This document shows positions 16,838 to 25,224 of a stretch of DNA of 64,000 bases, piece by piece. Location: contig NZ_JAZGLW010000001.1 in the NCBI RefSeq assembly GCF_036409155.1, positions 3,410,001-3,474,000 on the forward strand, in the 5' to 3' direction. Numbering within the stretch: position 1 is the first letter of the stretch; each line of letters opens with the position of its first letter. Source of the stretch: Mycobacterium sp. 050128 (GTDB lineage Bacteria; Actinomycetota; Actinomycetes; Mycobacteriales; Mycobacteriaceae). The translations under genes and the position numbers were made by a program. The notes beneath the pieces were generated by a model. That model was not told the origin of the DNA. It saw nothing but the letters and a program-made list of their open reading frames with translations, and searched no databases.

Positions 16838-18004
16838 ATGACCACAACGATTACCGCGGGGACGTTACCCAAGGAGTACGAAGACCTTCGCGCCACCGTC
16901 GCCGATTTCGCGCGGACCGTGGTCGCTCCCGTGTCGGCCAAACATGATGAGGAGCACAGCTTTCCGTACGAGGTCGTCGCCAAGATGGGGGAGATGGGGC
17001 TGTTCGGGCTGCCGTTCCCCGAAGAGTACGGCGGCATGGGCGGCGACTACTTCGCGTTGTCGCTGGCCCTCGAGGAGCTCGGCAAGGTCGACCAGTCCGT
17101 GGCGATCACGCTGGAGGCCGGGGTGGGCCTCGGGGCGATGCCGATCTTCCGATTCGGCACCGACGAACAGAAGCAGAAGTGGCTACCGGACCTGGTGGCC
17201 GGCCGCGCGTTGGCTGGTTTCGGGCTGACCGAGCCCGGCGCGGGTTCCGACGCCGGCGGCACCCGCACCACGGCCAAACTCGACGACGGTGAGTGGGTGA
17301 TCAACGGCTCCAAGCAGTTCATCACGAATTCGGGTACCGACATCACCTCCCTGGTCACCGTCACCGCGGTCACCGGCACACTCGCCGATGACAAGAAGGA
17401 GATCTCGACGATCATCGTGCCCAACGGCACACCGGGATTCACCGTCGAGCCGTTCTACAGCAAAGTCGGCTGGAACGCGTCGGACACCCACCCGTTGAGT
17501 TTCGCGGACGCCCGCGTTCCGGAAGAGAATCTGCTGGGCGCCCGCGGCCGGGGATATGCCGGCTTCCTGTCGATCCTCGACGAAGGCAGAATCGCGATCG
17601 CCGCACTGGCAACGGGTGCGGCGCAGGGCTGCGTCGACGAGAGCGTCAAGTACTCCAAGGAGCGGCAGTCATTCGGCCAGCCGATCGGCTCCTATCAGGC
17701 GATCAGCTTCAAAATCGCCCGGATGGAGGCGCGTGCTCACGTCGCGCGCACGGCCTACTACGATGCGGCTGCAAAGATGTTGGCGGGCAAGCCATTCAAG
17801 AAGGAGGCGGCGATCGCGAAGATGATCGCGTCGGAGGCGGCGATGGACAACGCCCGCGACGCCACCCAGATTCACGGCGGATACGGCTTCATGAACGAGT
17901 ACCCCGTGGCGCGTCACTACCGCGACAGCAAGATCCTCGAGATCGGTGAGGGCACCACCGAGGTGCAACTGATGCTCATCGCGCGATCGCTGGGGCTGTC
18001 ATGA
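16838..18004 (+). CDS. fadE19: Acyl-CoA dehydrogenase
   Basis: This FAD flavoprotein of 388 residues oxidises an acyl-CoA to its 2-enoyl-CoA. ACAD signatures are GFGLTEPGAGSDAGGTRTTA, KQFITNSG, and the C-terminal HGGYGFMNEYPVARHYRDSK followed by ILEIGEGTTEVQ. In the operon it is expected to supply the isovaleryl-CoA step of leucine breakdown. However, the IGEGT motif places a Glu at the usual short/medium-chain catalytic position, where isovaleryl-CoA dehydrogenases have Ala (IGAGT). Substrate preference could therefore differ, for example 2-methyl-branched or short chains. Its stop overlaps the next ATG (ATGA). Confidence 0.92.
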   Translation: MTTTITAGTLPKEYEDLRATVADFARTVVAPVSAKHDEEHSFPYEVVAKMGEMGLFGLPFPEEYGGMGGDYFALSLALEELGKVDQSVAITLEAGVGLGAMPIFRFGTDEQKQKWLPDLVAGRALAGFGLTEPGAGSDAGGTRTTAKLDDGEWVINGSKQFITNSGTDITSLVTVTAVTGTLADDKKEISTIIVPNGTPGFTVEPFYSKVGWNASDTHPLSFADARVPEENLLGARGRGYAGFLSILDEGRIAIAALATGAAQGCVDESVKYSKERQSFGQPIGSYQAISFKIARMEARAHVARTAYYDAAAKMLAGKPFKKEAAIAKMIASEAAMDNARDATQIHGGYGFMNEYPVARHYRDSKILEIGEGTTEVQLMLIARSLGLS

Positions 18005-18510
18005 GCTTGCCGGACCAGGTGGGCAAGTCGGTTGTCCAGCGCGGCTTGTGGTTTGAGGAATTCGAGATCGATACCACCTATCTGCACCGCCCCGGCCGTA
18101 CCGTCACCGAGGCCGACAATGTGCTGTTCACCACGCTGACCATGAACACCCAGCCGCTGCACCTCGACGCGGCATGGGCCGCCGAACAACCGGGCTTTCG
18201 CGGTGAGCGGCTGGTGAACTCGATGTTCACCCTGTCGACACTGGTCGGCCTGTCCGTCACGCAGCTGACGCTGGGCACCATCGTGGCCAACCTCGGCTTC
18301 TCGGAGGTGTCGTTCCCCAAGCCGCTCTTCCACGGCGACACGCTGTACGCGGAGACCGTGTGCACCGACAAGCGCGAGTCGAAGAGCCGCCCGGGAGAGG
18401 GCATCGTGAGCCTCGAACACACCGGGCGTAATCAGGACGGCGACGTGGTCGCGCGCGCTGTCCGCAAGACCCTGGTGCAAAAGCGACCAGCGGACGAGGA
18501 GCCCCGATGA
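18001..18510 (+). CDS. MaoC-like (R)-enoyl-CoA hydratase
   Basis: This 169-residue hotdog protein has the hydratase segment FTTLTMNTQPLHLDAAWAA, where His and Asp/Asn form the active site. It matches Rv2499c, reported to hydrate 3-methylglutaconyl-CoA or itaconyl-CoA to the (R)/(S)-hydroxyacyl-CoA used by the next gene product. Both ends overlap neighbours by ATGA, so the three genes are almost certainly translated together. Confidence 0.9.
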   Translation: MSLPDQVGKSVVQRGLWFEEFEIDTTYLHRPGRTVTEADNVLFTTLTMNTQPLHLDAAWAAEQPGFRGERLVNSMFTLSTLVGLSVTQLTLGTIVANLGFSEVSFPKPLFHGDTLYAETVCTDKRESKSRPGEGIVSLEHTGRNQDGDVVARAVRKTLVQKRPADEEPR

Positions 18511-19322
18511 ACCTGGCCGCCGCCGGCCCCGGGTGGCTGTTCTGCCCGGCCGACCGGCCCGAGCGCTTCGCGAAGGCCGCCGCCGCGGCCGACGTCGTGA
18601 TCCTCGACCTCGAGGACGGCGTGGCCCAGGCGGACAAACCCGCCGCCCGCAAGGCCTTGCAGGACACTCCGCTGGACCCCGAGCGCACCGTGGTGCGGAT
18701 CAACGCGGCCGACACCGAGGAATACTCCCGCGATCTCGAGGCCCTGAAAGCGACGCCGTATACGACGGTGATGCTGTCCAAAACCGAATCGGCGGCGCAG
18801 GTGACGGCGCTGGCCCCGCTCGAGGTGATCGCGCTGCTAGAGACCCCACGCGGCGCGGTGTTCGCGACCGAAATCGCCGCGGCACCGGGCACGGTGGCGC
18901 TGATGTGGGGCGCCGAGGATCTGGTCGCTGCGCTGGGCGGCAGCTCCAGCCGCACGCCCGACGGCACCTACCGCGATGTCGCCCGTCACGTGCGGTCGAC
19001 GGCGTTGCTGACGGCGTCGGCGTTCGGTCTGGCCGTGCTCGACGCGGTGCACCTGGACATCGGCGACCTCGACGGCCTACGCGCCGAGGCCGAAGACGCC
19101 GTGGCGCTGGGCTTCGCGGGAACCGTGTGTATTCACCCGACCCAGATTCCAGTGGTGCGCAACGCCTTTCGACCCACTGAGGAGAAGCTGGACTGGGCGC
19201 GCCGGGTCTTGGCCGCGGCACGCGGCGAGCGTGGGGTGTTCGCTTTCGAAGGGCAGATGGTCGACTCGCCGGTGCTCAAGCACGCGGCGGCCCTGGTGCG
19301 GCGAGCCGGAGAACCCGCCTAG
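18507..19322 (+). CDS. citE: CitE-like beta-hydroxyacyl-CoA lyase
   Basis: This is a 271-residue HpcH/HpaI-type TIM-barrel enzyme. Metal and substrate motifs are visible: FCPADRPERFAKAAAAADVVILDLEDGV, VVRINAADT and MWGAEDLVAALGG. Its orthologue Rv2498c splits (S)-citramalyl-CoA and (R)-HMG-CoA, joining itaconate dissimilation to leucine catabolism. That activity is known for the orthologue and inferred here. It is the last gene of the bkaR-regulated operon. In M. tuberculosis the same cluster includes scoA/scoB CoA-transferase genes, which are missing here. Confidence 0.92.
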   Translation: MNLAAAGPGWLFCPADRPERFAKAAAAADVVILDLEDGVAQADKPAARKALQDTPLDPERTVVRINAADTEEYSRDLEALKATPYTTVMLSKTESAAQVTALAPLEVIALLETPRGAVFATEIAAAPGTVALMWGAEDLVAALGGSSSRTPDGTYRDVARHVRSTALLTASAFGLAVLDAVHLDIGDLDGLRAEAEDAVALGFAGTVCIHPTQIPVVRNAFRPTEEKLDWARRVLAAARGERGVFAFEGQMVDSPVLKHAAALVRRAGEPA

Positions 19323-19411
19323 CCGGCACGCACGGGTGCGGCGGTACCGGGCGCCAAAACGGGCCGCAGTTGAAATTCGGCTGGTGGAACGGCGGTAGCG
19401 GCGGATAGGTC

Positions 19412-19489
19412 GGCGGATGCTCGTGTCGAGTCCGGCCGCTACGTCGCCGGTGTCTCGCTTCTCGTCGACGCGGGCTACACGGTGAAATC
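19412..19489 (+). pseudogene. C-terminal relic of a short-chain dehydrogenase
   Basis: About 26 codons read ADARVESGRYVAGVSLLVDAGYTVK. This closely resembles the last beta-strand region of SDR enzymes (typically YVTGVTLPVDAGYT). No Rossmann N-terminus, catalytic YxxxK or start codon is present upstream in the 90 bp after citE. It appears to be what remains after deletion of an SDR gene. The rest of 19323-19649 holds nothing I recognise apart from the leader of the following exported-protein gene. Confidence 0.45.
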
Positions 19490-19649
19490 ACGCCCGTTGC
19501 GATATCGCGGAACCGGTGTTTCGCGTCTTAACGAGATCGCAAAAAAGCGGAAACATTCGCGAACGCCCAGGTCGCAATTTTGTCGTAATCTTTGATCCAC
19601 CAGAACAGTTGCTCATTGCACTGACTAGCTCCACGGAAGGAACCAAATC

Positions 19650-20075
19650 ATGACCATCGCGCGGGGCTTCGCCGCAACGGTTGTCTGCGCCGGATTAGCT
19701 GTCGGCTCAGCCGGCACAGCGTGGGCTGACACACCGACGATGAGTGGCAGCTACACCGAGACCGTGACGACGCCGGGCGGCCACAGCATAGACAACAGCT
19801 GGACGATCAACTCCTGCGGGAATGGATGCCTCTGGATCAAGGCCGGGGTGGGGGCTAGCCAGGCAACGTTGGTCGATGGTCAATGGGTCATGGACACGAT
19901 GAGCAACGTCAGTTGCGTGGGCGGTGGTTACACCCTCTACGGGACGACCACTCACACGGTGTGGGATCCCAACACGCTGACCGGCACGGCCGCACACACC
20001 TACATCACGGGAGCTTGCGGCAACCCGCCGGGATTCACGCAGGTCGACCAGATTGCGATCAAGTCGGCGTCCTGA
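19650..20075 (+). CDS. Exported hypothetical protein, 141 residues
   Basis: A clear Sec signal peptide (MTIARGFAATVVCAGLAVG...) ends in GTAWA followed by DTPTMSG, so about 115 residues are secreted. The mature part is rich in Thr, Gly and aromatic residues and has four Cys (NSCGNGC, NVSC, GACGN), likely forming two disulfides. GGAAGGA lies upstream of the ATG at good spacing. The repeating beta-type pattern resembles small mycobacterial secreted proteins, but I do not recognise a named family. A strong hairpin lies just after the stop. Confidence 0.8.
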   Translation: MTIARGFAATVVCAGLAVGSAGTAWADTPTMSGSYTETVTTPGGHSIDNSWTINSCGNGCLWIKAGVGASQATLVDGQWVMDTMSNVSCVGGGYTLYGTTTHTVWDPNTLTGTAAHTYITGACGNPPGFTQVDQIAIKSAS

Positions 20076-20087
20076 CGCATTCTTGCT

Positions 20088-20128
20088 CTCAATACCCCTG
20101 AATCCCTTGGGATTTCAGGGGTATTGAG
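20088..20128 (+). terminator. Long near-perfect hairpin after the exported-protein gene
   Basis: Arms 20088-20106 and 20109-20128 are complementary over 19 pairs with one bulged A and only two bases between them. No U-tract follows, as is common for mycobacterial I-shaped terminators. It lies 13 bp past the stop codon. A cruciform-forming repeat is the alternative. Confidence 0.65.
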
Positions 20129-20245
20129 CTATCGCGACGGTTGCTTACCGTCGGCCAGGTGGATGCCCGCCGCGCAAATGACTGCTGCATAAGGCAAGCT
20201 AACTAATCGTGCCGATCAAGCGGCGCGACGACACCGTGGAGCGTC

Positions 20246-21145
20246 ATGGGCAACCAGTACTTTCCGTTGGTCATCGCGGTGGTCATGCTCGCCCTCGGGC
20301 TGACCCTGACCGTGGATGACTTCAAGCGGGCCGCCACGATGCGGCGACCGCTGGCGGTGGCGCTGATCTGCCAGTCCCTCCTGTTGCCGAGTCTGTGCCT
20401 GCTGATCGCCGAAGCCTTCCATCTGGAGCCGCATCTGGCGGTCGGCCTGATGCTGATGGCCGCCACGCCGGGCGGGACGATGGCGAATATCGTCAGTCAC
20501 CTGTTCAACGGGGACCTGGCGCTCAACCTGACCCTGGCCGCGATCAACGCCGCGCTGTCGATCGTGGCCCTGCCGGCCATCCTGGCCGCGTCGATGACCT
20601 GGTTCCTCGGCGAAGGTCGCTTCATCCCGCTACAGCTGGACAAGTTCGTCACGGTGTTCGCACTGGTGCTCATCCCCACCGCGATCGGTATTGCGATACG
20701 CCACCGCTTCCCCGAGCTGGCCCGTCGATTGAAAACGCCCGTCAAGGTCGTCGCGGTACTGCTGCTGATCGCCGCCATCGGCGGGGCGATCGCCCAAGGC
20801 GAGACGACGCTGTTGCACAACTTCGGCGTGGTGAGCGGGGCGGTCGTGTCCTTCTGCGCGGTCAGCCTGACGGTCGGCTATCTGGTCCCGCGGTTGATGC
20901 GTCTGGGTCCACCGCAGGCAATTGCCATCAGCCTGGAGATCGGTCTGCACAACACCGTGGTGGCCCTCGGCGTGGCGCTCAGCCCGCAACTGCTCAACAG
21001 TGTCGAAATGGCAACTCCGGTCGCGATTTACGGCGCTCTCTCGCCGCTGATGGCCCTGACGTTCATCGGGGCGATACGGCTGCTCGACCCCGCGTTTCGC
21101 GTGAAGGCGCAGCCCGAGACCGTCGCGAGCGGACCCGCCGCTTAA
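20246..21145 (+). CDS. Bile acid:sodium symporter (BASS) family transporter
   Basis: The 299-residue integral membrane protein has about nine to ten helices. BASS hallmarks are visible: MLMAATPGGTMANIVSHLFNG near residue 72 and the conserved SLEIGLHNTVVALG with the Glu near residue 231. Members move bile acids, steroid or organic anions with Na+. In a mycobacterium a sterol-derived or organic-acid substrate is plausible but not shown. It converges on the crotonase gene with three bases between stops. Confidence 0.88.
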   Translation: MGNQYFPLVIAVVMLALGLTLTVDDFKRAATMRRPLAVALICQSLLLPSLCLLIAEAFHLEPHLAVGLMLMAATPGGTMANIVSHLFNGDLALNLTLAAINAALSIVALPAILAASMTWFLGEGRFIPLQLDKFVTVFALVLIPTAIGIAIRHRFPELARRLKTPVKVVAVLLLIAAIGGAIAQGETTLLHNFGVVSGAVVSFCAVSLTVGYLVPRLMRLGPPQAIAISLEIGLHNTVVALGVALSPQLLNSVEMATPVAIYGALSPLMALTFIGAIRLLDPAFRVKAQPETVASGPAA

Positions 21146-21148
21146 GCC

Positions 21149-21919
21149 TTACCTGCGCTGGGCCGCGGCCAGCCGCTCGGCGAACTCCGGTGACTGGATC
21201 GACGACACCTGGGGCCCCAGTTCGGTGCGCATCGCGAATTCGTGGTCGTCGGTGTCCAGCGATCCCGGGCTAGCGGTGGCCCGCATGCTGGCCTTGGTCG
21301 CGAGCACCACGTGGCGTGGAGCGGACGCGGGTCCGGCGGCAAGCGTCAATGCCGCGGCGACGGGATCGTCGGCGACGCTGAGCGCCAGCCCGTGCCGCAC
21401 GGCGGATTCGGCGTCGAAGCGCATGCCGAACAGCAGGGCCGCGCGAGCGACTTGCGGGCCCACCGCCCGCTGCAGCATCCAGGTCGCACCGCCGCCGGGG
21501 TGCAACCCCAGCTTCTGGAATCGGGGATCGAACAGTGCGCCGGGCCCGGCGATGCGCACGTCGGCGGCCAGGGCCAGATTCAGGCCCGCACCGACCGCGG
21601 GGCCGTTCACCGCGGCGATGGTCGGTAGCGTGCAACCACTCAGGGCCATGAAGCCGTCATAGAGCTGCTGCAGTCCCGATGCCGCTGCTCCGGCGCCCGC
21701 GGCCCCCAGGGCGCTCAGGTCCGCGCCGGCGCAAAACGCCTTGCCCGCCCCGGTGACCACGACGGCGTGCACCTGCGGATCGGCCTCGGCCCGCTCGACC
21801 GCGGCGCGCAGCTGGGCCGAGCTCTCGCCCGTCTGCGCATTGCGCCGATCGGGGTCGTTGACGGTGATCAGTGCGACGCGATTGTCCACGCTGAACAGGA
21901 CGGAATCGGACTGGGCCAT
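21149..21919 (-). CDS. echA14: Crotonase-fold protein lacking both usual catalytic glutamates
   Basis: This 256-residue protein matches the size and sequence of EchA14 (Rv2486). The CoA-binding and oxyanion segments ([14 protein letters not shown] and [20 protein letters not shown]) are intact. In true enoyl-CoA hydratases two Glu residues lie in GGCELAM and FGQPEI. The matching places here read GAGLNLAL and [10 protein letters not shown], so both are replaced. It may therefore bind acyl-CoA and do other chemistry (isomerisation, hydrolysis) or none. The alignment is by eye. Confidence 0.87.
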   Translation of the reverse strand: MAQSDSVLFSVDNRVALITVNDPDRRNAQTGESSAQLRAAVERAEADPQVHAVVVTGAGKAFCAGADLSALGAAGAGAAASGLQQLYDGFMALSGCTLPTIAAVNGPAVGAGLNLALAADVRIAGPGALFDPRFQKLGLHPGGGATWMLQRAVGPQVARAALLFGMRFDAESAVRHGLALSVADDPVAAALTLAAGPASAPRHVVLATKASMRATASPGSLDTDDHEFAMRTELGPQVSSIQSPEFAERLAAAQRR

Positions 21920-22061
21920 CGGGGCACCTCCACGGTCGGCGACGTCATTGGCGAGCTAAAGGGTACTTGGGGCCGCCGCTTCAAGAATTCGTAGAGGATG
22001 CCGCAAGCCCCGCTGCCGATCCTGAAAACACCAGTGACGGCACCATGACGAGGGGGCATCC

Positions 22062-22301
22062 ATGAGCACCACGATCATCAGCACCAAATCGGAGGCGATC
22101 CGCTGGGCGGTCTTCTCGGCGATAGCGCTGGGCTTGACCGCGCTGGGACTCGGTGTCGCACAGGCCAACCCGCCGCTGCAGGACCAGCCGTGTTCCCTGC
22201 GGTACGCGACGATGCGCGACGCGGACGGCCACATGATGCAGTGCGACCGGATGATGAACGGAAACCACGGCCTGGTGTGGCAGTACGCGCCTGGGTCGTG
22301 A
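22062..22301 (+). CDS. Small exported hypothetical protein, 79 residues
   Basis: The ATG at 22062 follows GAGGGGG. Residues 13-35 form a hydrophobic segment ending in GVAQA, followed by NPPLQDQPCSL, so a signal peptide with AxA cleavage is likely. The mature part of about 44 residues has two Cys (QPCSL, MQCDRM) that could pair, and several Met residues (DGHMMQCDRMMNG). No family recognised. A secreted Met/Cys-containing protein might bind metal, but this is speculation. Confidence 0.65.
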   Translation: MSTTIISTKSEAIRWAVFSAIALGLTALGLGVAQANPPLQDQPCSLRYATMRDADGHMMQCDRMMNGNHGLVWQYAPGS

Positions 22302-22320
22302 TCGTGGCTAATCTGGCCGG

Positions 22321-22590
22321 GTGAGCGGCAACCAGGTGCCCGGTGGGGTGGTGCACACGCTGCCCGCGGATTTGCGCGAGGCATTGACCAAGAACTCATC
22401 TGCGTTGGCGGCGTGGCAGGACATCACGCCCCTGGCGCGCAACGAGTTCATCTGCTGGGTCGAGGACGCCAAGCAACAGGCGACCCGGGAGCGCCGCATT
22501 CGCCGGACGCAGGAGGAGCTGGAAGAAGGCCAGCGCCGGCCCTGTTGCTGGCCAGGATGCAAGCACCGCGAACGTACCGGCCGGCCGTAA
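22321..22590 (+). CDS. YdeI/OmpD-associated-like small protein
   Basis: A GTG at 22321 gives 89 residues. The core LPADLREALTKNSSALAAWQDITPLARNEFICWVEDAKQQATRERRI is the typical C-terminal helical motif of YdeI/OmpD-associated proteins (bacteriocin-protection family). It is unusually short for that family and ends in a Cys cluster (PCCWPGCKHRERTGRP) that could bind zinc. It starts 19 bp after the preceding small gene. Confidence 0.75.
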   Translation: MSGNQVPGGVVHTLPADLREALTKNSSALAAWQDITPLARNEFICWVEDAKQQATRERRIRRTQEELEEGQRRPCCWPGCKHRERTGRP

Positions 22591-22631
22591 TACTGAAACT
22601 GGCTGTCCGCCAACGGTTTTGCCTGTCGACG

Positions 22632-23747
22632 TCAGAAGTTGGCAAAACAGCTGTCCTGGCTGCCGCCGCCGGCCGGAATGGTGGCGTTGTTGGTCGAGAA
22701 GGTCGCCTCGACACCGCTATCGGTCACCTTGACGCTGTCGGCGTGTATGCCCAATGGATAGTTGTTGGCTTTCGAAGTGAGCTCGTCCAGGCTTTTCTGC
22801 ACGCTGTCCGTCGACATCGTGGAGCCCAGCGCGGTCAGGCTGACCACCTGTAGCGATAACCCGTTGTTGACGATCTGCGGCTTGACCGTGGCGCTGTCCA
22901 GCAGGCCTTTCAGCGATACGGTGCTTTCGCCGGGGTTGGTGGTCACTTCCCCGGTGACAAGACTGCCAATCGTCGGGATGGCGTCCTGGATCGACTGCTT
23001 GATGCCATCTGTTGACCAGGTGATGGTGCCCTTCAACGACTCGATCGTGCCCGCGGAGTTGTTGGCCTGGTTCAGCCGAATGTTGCGGATGTCGATGCTG
23101 ACCTTCATGCCCTTGACGCTGCGGACCTGGTTACCGGCGGTCTGGACGGCGATGTCGGGGTAGTGCTTGGTCAGGAACTGCCACAGGACCGGCGGCGCCG
23201 TGGCAAAGGAGACGGCCGCGCTGTCCTGGACCTCGCATTGCACCGCGTTCGCCACCCTGCTGCTTGCCTCGTGTCGGGCATACAACTCGCCGCCGACCAG
23301 GGCGGCCACCACGACGGCGACCACGACGCCGAGGATCACGGCGATGGACCACTTCCGCCTGCGCAGCAACCCCCGCTTCTTGGCCGGCGGTGTGTCTTCT
23401 GGCTGCGAGAACGAGGGCAGCCGGGTGGTGGCCGCTTCCTGCTGGGGCGACGCGGCGGGCTGAGGTGGCGGCGGCGCGGGTTGCTGCGCCCGGATATTCG
23501 GCGGAAGCCCCGGCTGTTGCGGCGGCCGCCCCTGCGGCGGCCGACCCGGTGGCTGCCCCTGCGGCGGCCGACCTGGTGGCTGCGGCGGCCGAACGTCGCG
23601 CAGGGGGATGCGGCGAGTTTCTGATTCCGAGGGCGGCCCGGGAACCTGAGGCCGTTGGGGTGCCGGTCGACTGGCGGGCCCGCCCGGCATGGGCGGACGA
23701 GCCCGTTCCGGCGGTTCACCGCCCGAGGGTCCTCGCGGAGTCGTCAC
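22632..23747 (-). CDS. DUF2993 (LmeA-like) membrane-anchored protein with proline-rich N-terminus
   Basis: The product has 371 residues and starts with GTG. Residues 1-110 are Pro/Gln/Arg rich with PPGRPPQGQ-type repeats and presumably cytoplasmic. KKRGLLRRRKWSIAVILGVVV introduces one transmembrane segment near 125-150. The outside domain (about 160-371) is DUF2993-like, with NNSAGTIESLKGTITWS and LQVVSLTALG. The founding member LmeA is a periplasmic mannosyltransfer accessory protein and the family resembles lipid-binding TULIP folds. The exact role here is unknown. Confidence 0.82.
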   Translation of the reverse strand: MTTPRGPSGGEPPERARPPMPGGPASRPAPQRPQVPGPPSESETRRIPLRDVRPPQPPGRPPQGQPPGRPPQGRPPQQPGLPPNIRAQQPAPPPPQPAASPQQEAATTRLPSFSQPEDTPPAKKRGLLRRRKWSIAVILGVVVAVVVAALVGGELYARHEASSRVANAVQCEVQDSAAVSFATAPPVLWQFLTKHYPDIAVQTAGNQVRSVKGMKVSIDIRNIRLNQANNSAGTIESLKGTITWSTDGIKQSIQDAIPTIGSLVTGEVTTNPGESTVSLKGLLDSATVKPQIVNNGLSLQVVSLTALGSTMSTDSVQKSLDELTSKANNYPLGIHADSVKVTDSGVEATFSTNNATIPAGGGSQDSCFANF

Positions 23748-23804
23748 CAGCGCGATTGTGCCTCATCGGCGGCACGAAGGGAAAGGCGCGTAGTCAGCGC
23801 GGTG

Positions 23805-24497
23805 TCAGAGATGGCTCGCCACGAAAGTCGCGGCCTGACTGGGCATTCCGGACTGCGCGTAAGACAGGTGCACCGGCGAGAAGAGCTCGTCGTGTGAGGG
23901 CAGCGCCAGCGCCCCGCCCGGCGTGCACACCGGATCGCCGGCAGCGCACAGGTCAATGGCTTTGGCGCCGTACCACGGGCTGACCTCGCTGACCGGTGCC
24001 CCGAGGTAGCGGTCCGACGGATTACCGAACAGAGCGAGCGCCGCAACGTGGTCGGCTTGATCGGCCGTGAGTATGTCGGGGATCAAGCCGGCGATCGGTG
24101 CTCGGGCGATGGTGGCCTCATCGATTGCCATGGCGCCCAGGGAATATCCGCCGAGCACGAGCTTGGTGCTGGGACAGGTCGCGACCATCGACTGAACGTG
24201 AGCGTGTACATCGCTGCCGCCGGCGGATGCGGACGGAGCGAAATCCTCGCTCGCGGGGTAGTTGACGGCATACACCCCAAGGGACCGGCCGCCCACCTGC
24301 GTGCGCAGTGCATCGATGAACTGCTGGCCGACCACGCCGACGCCGGGTGCCTCGTTGGTGGCGCGCGCGAAGGTTACTTCGATGTCGGGGCAGGGGGCAG
24401 CGGAGGCGGGGGCGATGACCAGGGGTGCGTTCAGCAGCGTGGCCCAGGTCGTCACCGCTGCGGCACCCAGCGCAGCAGCGAGCCGGCGTGCGTTCAC
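23805..24497 (-). CDS. Secreted cutinase-like esterase
   Basis: The 230-residue product has a signal peptide ending near PASA-APCPD. The cutinase core shows VTFARATNEAPGVGVVGQQF, GGYSLGAMAIDEA with the nucleophile Ser, and AAGDPVCTPGG with the catalytic Asp region. A His lies in LPSHDELF or HLSY. Conserved Cys pairs are present (APCPD...ATCPST; LCAAGDPVC). Mycobacterial cutinases hydrolyse lipid esters outside the cell. The gene lies between the DUF2993 gene and the PPE-linked gene, all on the minus strand. Confidence 0.9.
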   Translation of the reverse strand: MNARRLAAALGAAAVTTWATLLNAPLVIAPASAAPCPDIEVTFARATNEAPGVGVVGQQFIDALRTQVGGRSLGVYAVNYPASEDFAPSASAGGSDVHAHVQSMVATCPSTKLVLGGYSLGAMAIDEATIARAPIAGLIPDILTADQADHVAALALFGNPSDRYLGAPVSEVSPWYGAKAIDLCAAGDPVCTPGGALALPSHDELFSPVHLSYAQSGMPSQAATFVASHL

Positions 24498-24561
24498 GTC
24501 CTCATGCTGACATATCGCGGACGTGCCCCAGCGACGCCCTTGCCCAAGTCCCTGCGAGGGC

Positions 24562-25200
24562 TTAGGCCAACGCGATGGGGTCCAAGCCGAATTCGGTTCG
24601 TACGGCCTCTACAAAGTCACTGACGGCAGCGCTCGCGGCCTGGTTCCAGTTATTCGACGGTGCGCCGACCTCGGAGATAAGGGCCGCGAAAAGCGTGAGA
24701 ACCGCGGCGTACTTAGCTTTTTGCAGAATGTCGTTGGGCATTATCAACTTCATTTCCGCCATAACGCTGTTCAAGTCAACCATTGAAGGCGTCGCGACGA
24801 GTGCCGCGCGGAACGTCGGGGCTGCAATTTGCTCGGCCATGGCAGGAGTCGGTTCCGTTGCGCGCGATAGCAGCTCGAGCGCGGGGGAAGCTGTTGCCGT
24901 GGCCGCGCCGCCGGTCCCCTGTTCGACGAGGTGCCTGACCTCTTGATTGGACGACACCAGCTCATCGAATTCCGCAGATAATCCCTTGAACTTCGAAGAA
25001 CTAACCTCGCCCTGCACGATATCCAGATTTTTCACGAAGCGAACCGATACATCGCGCATCAACGAGTCGTGCTGCCTTTTGGTCTCAAGGGTTTCGCCTC
25101 GGTGAAATGCGGCTTTCGAAGACATGAACGTCGTCAAACCACCAACGCCGGCACCTAGCAACGTCGCAAGCGAAGTGAGTACAGCCTGATCCATGTGCAT
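24562..25200 (-). CDS. Unknown membrane/coiled-coil protein paralogous to the C-terminus of the adjacent PPE protein
   Basis: The product has 212 residues. A short hydrophobic helix (LTSLATLLGAGVGGLTTFMSS) is followed by a long helical region. It aligns along its whole length with residues about 490-692 of the PPE protein 24 bp upstream: compare RGETLETKRQHDSLMRDVSVRFVKNLDIVQ, MAEMKLIMPNDILQKAKYA and SDFVEAVRTEFGLDPIA. It is thus the stand-alone paralogue of that domain. The TM-plus-coil layout is that of many small bacterial membrane proteins; no function is known. AGGA lies upstream of the ATG at 25200; ATG 25194 is an alternative. Confidence 0.75.
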   Translation of the reverse strand: MHMDQAVLTSLATLLGAGVGGLTTFMSSKAAFHRGETLETKRQHDSLMRDVSVRFVKNLDIVQGEVSSSKFKGLSAEFDELVSSNQEVRHLVEQGTGGAATATASPALELLSRATEPTPAMAEQIAAPTFRAALVATPSMVDLNSVMAEMKLIMPNDILQKAKYAAVLTLFAALISEVGAPSNNWNQAASAAVSDFVEAVRTEFGLDPIALA

Positions 25201-25224
25201 GTGTGAATCCTATCCTTGAGAATT

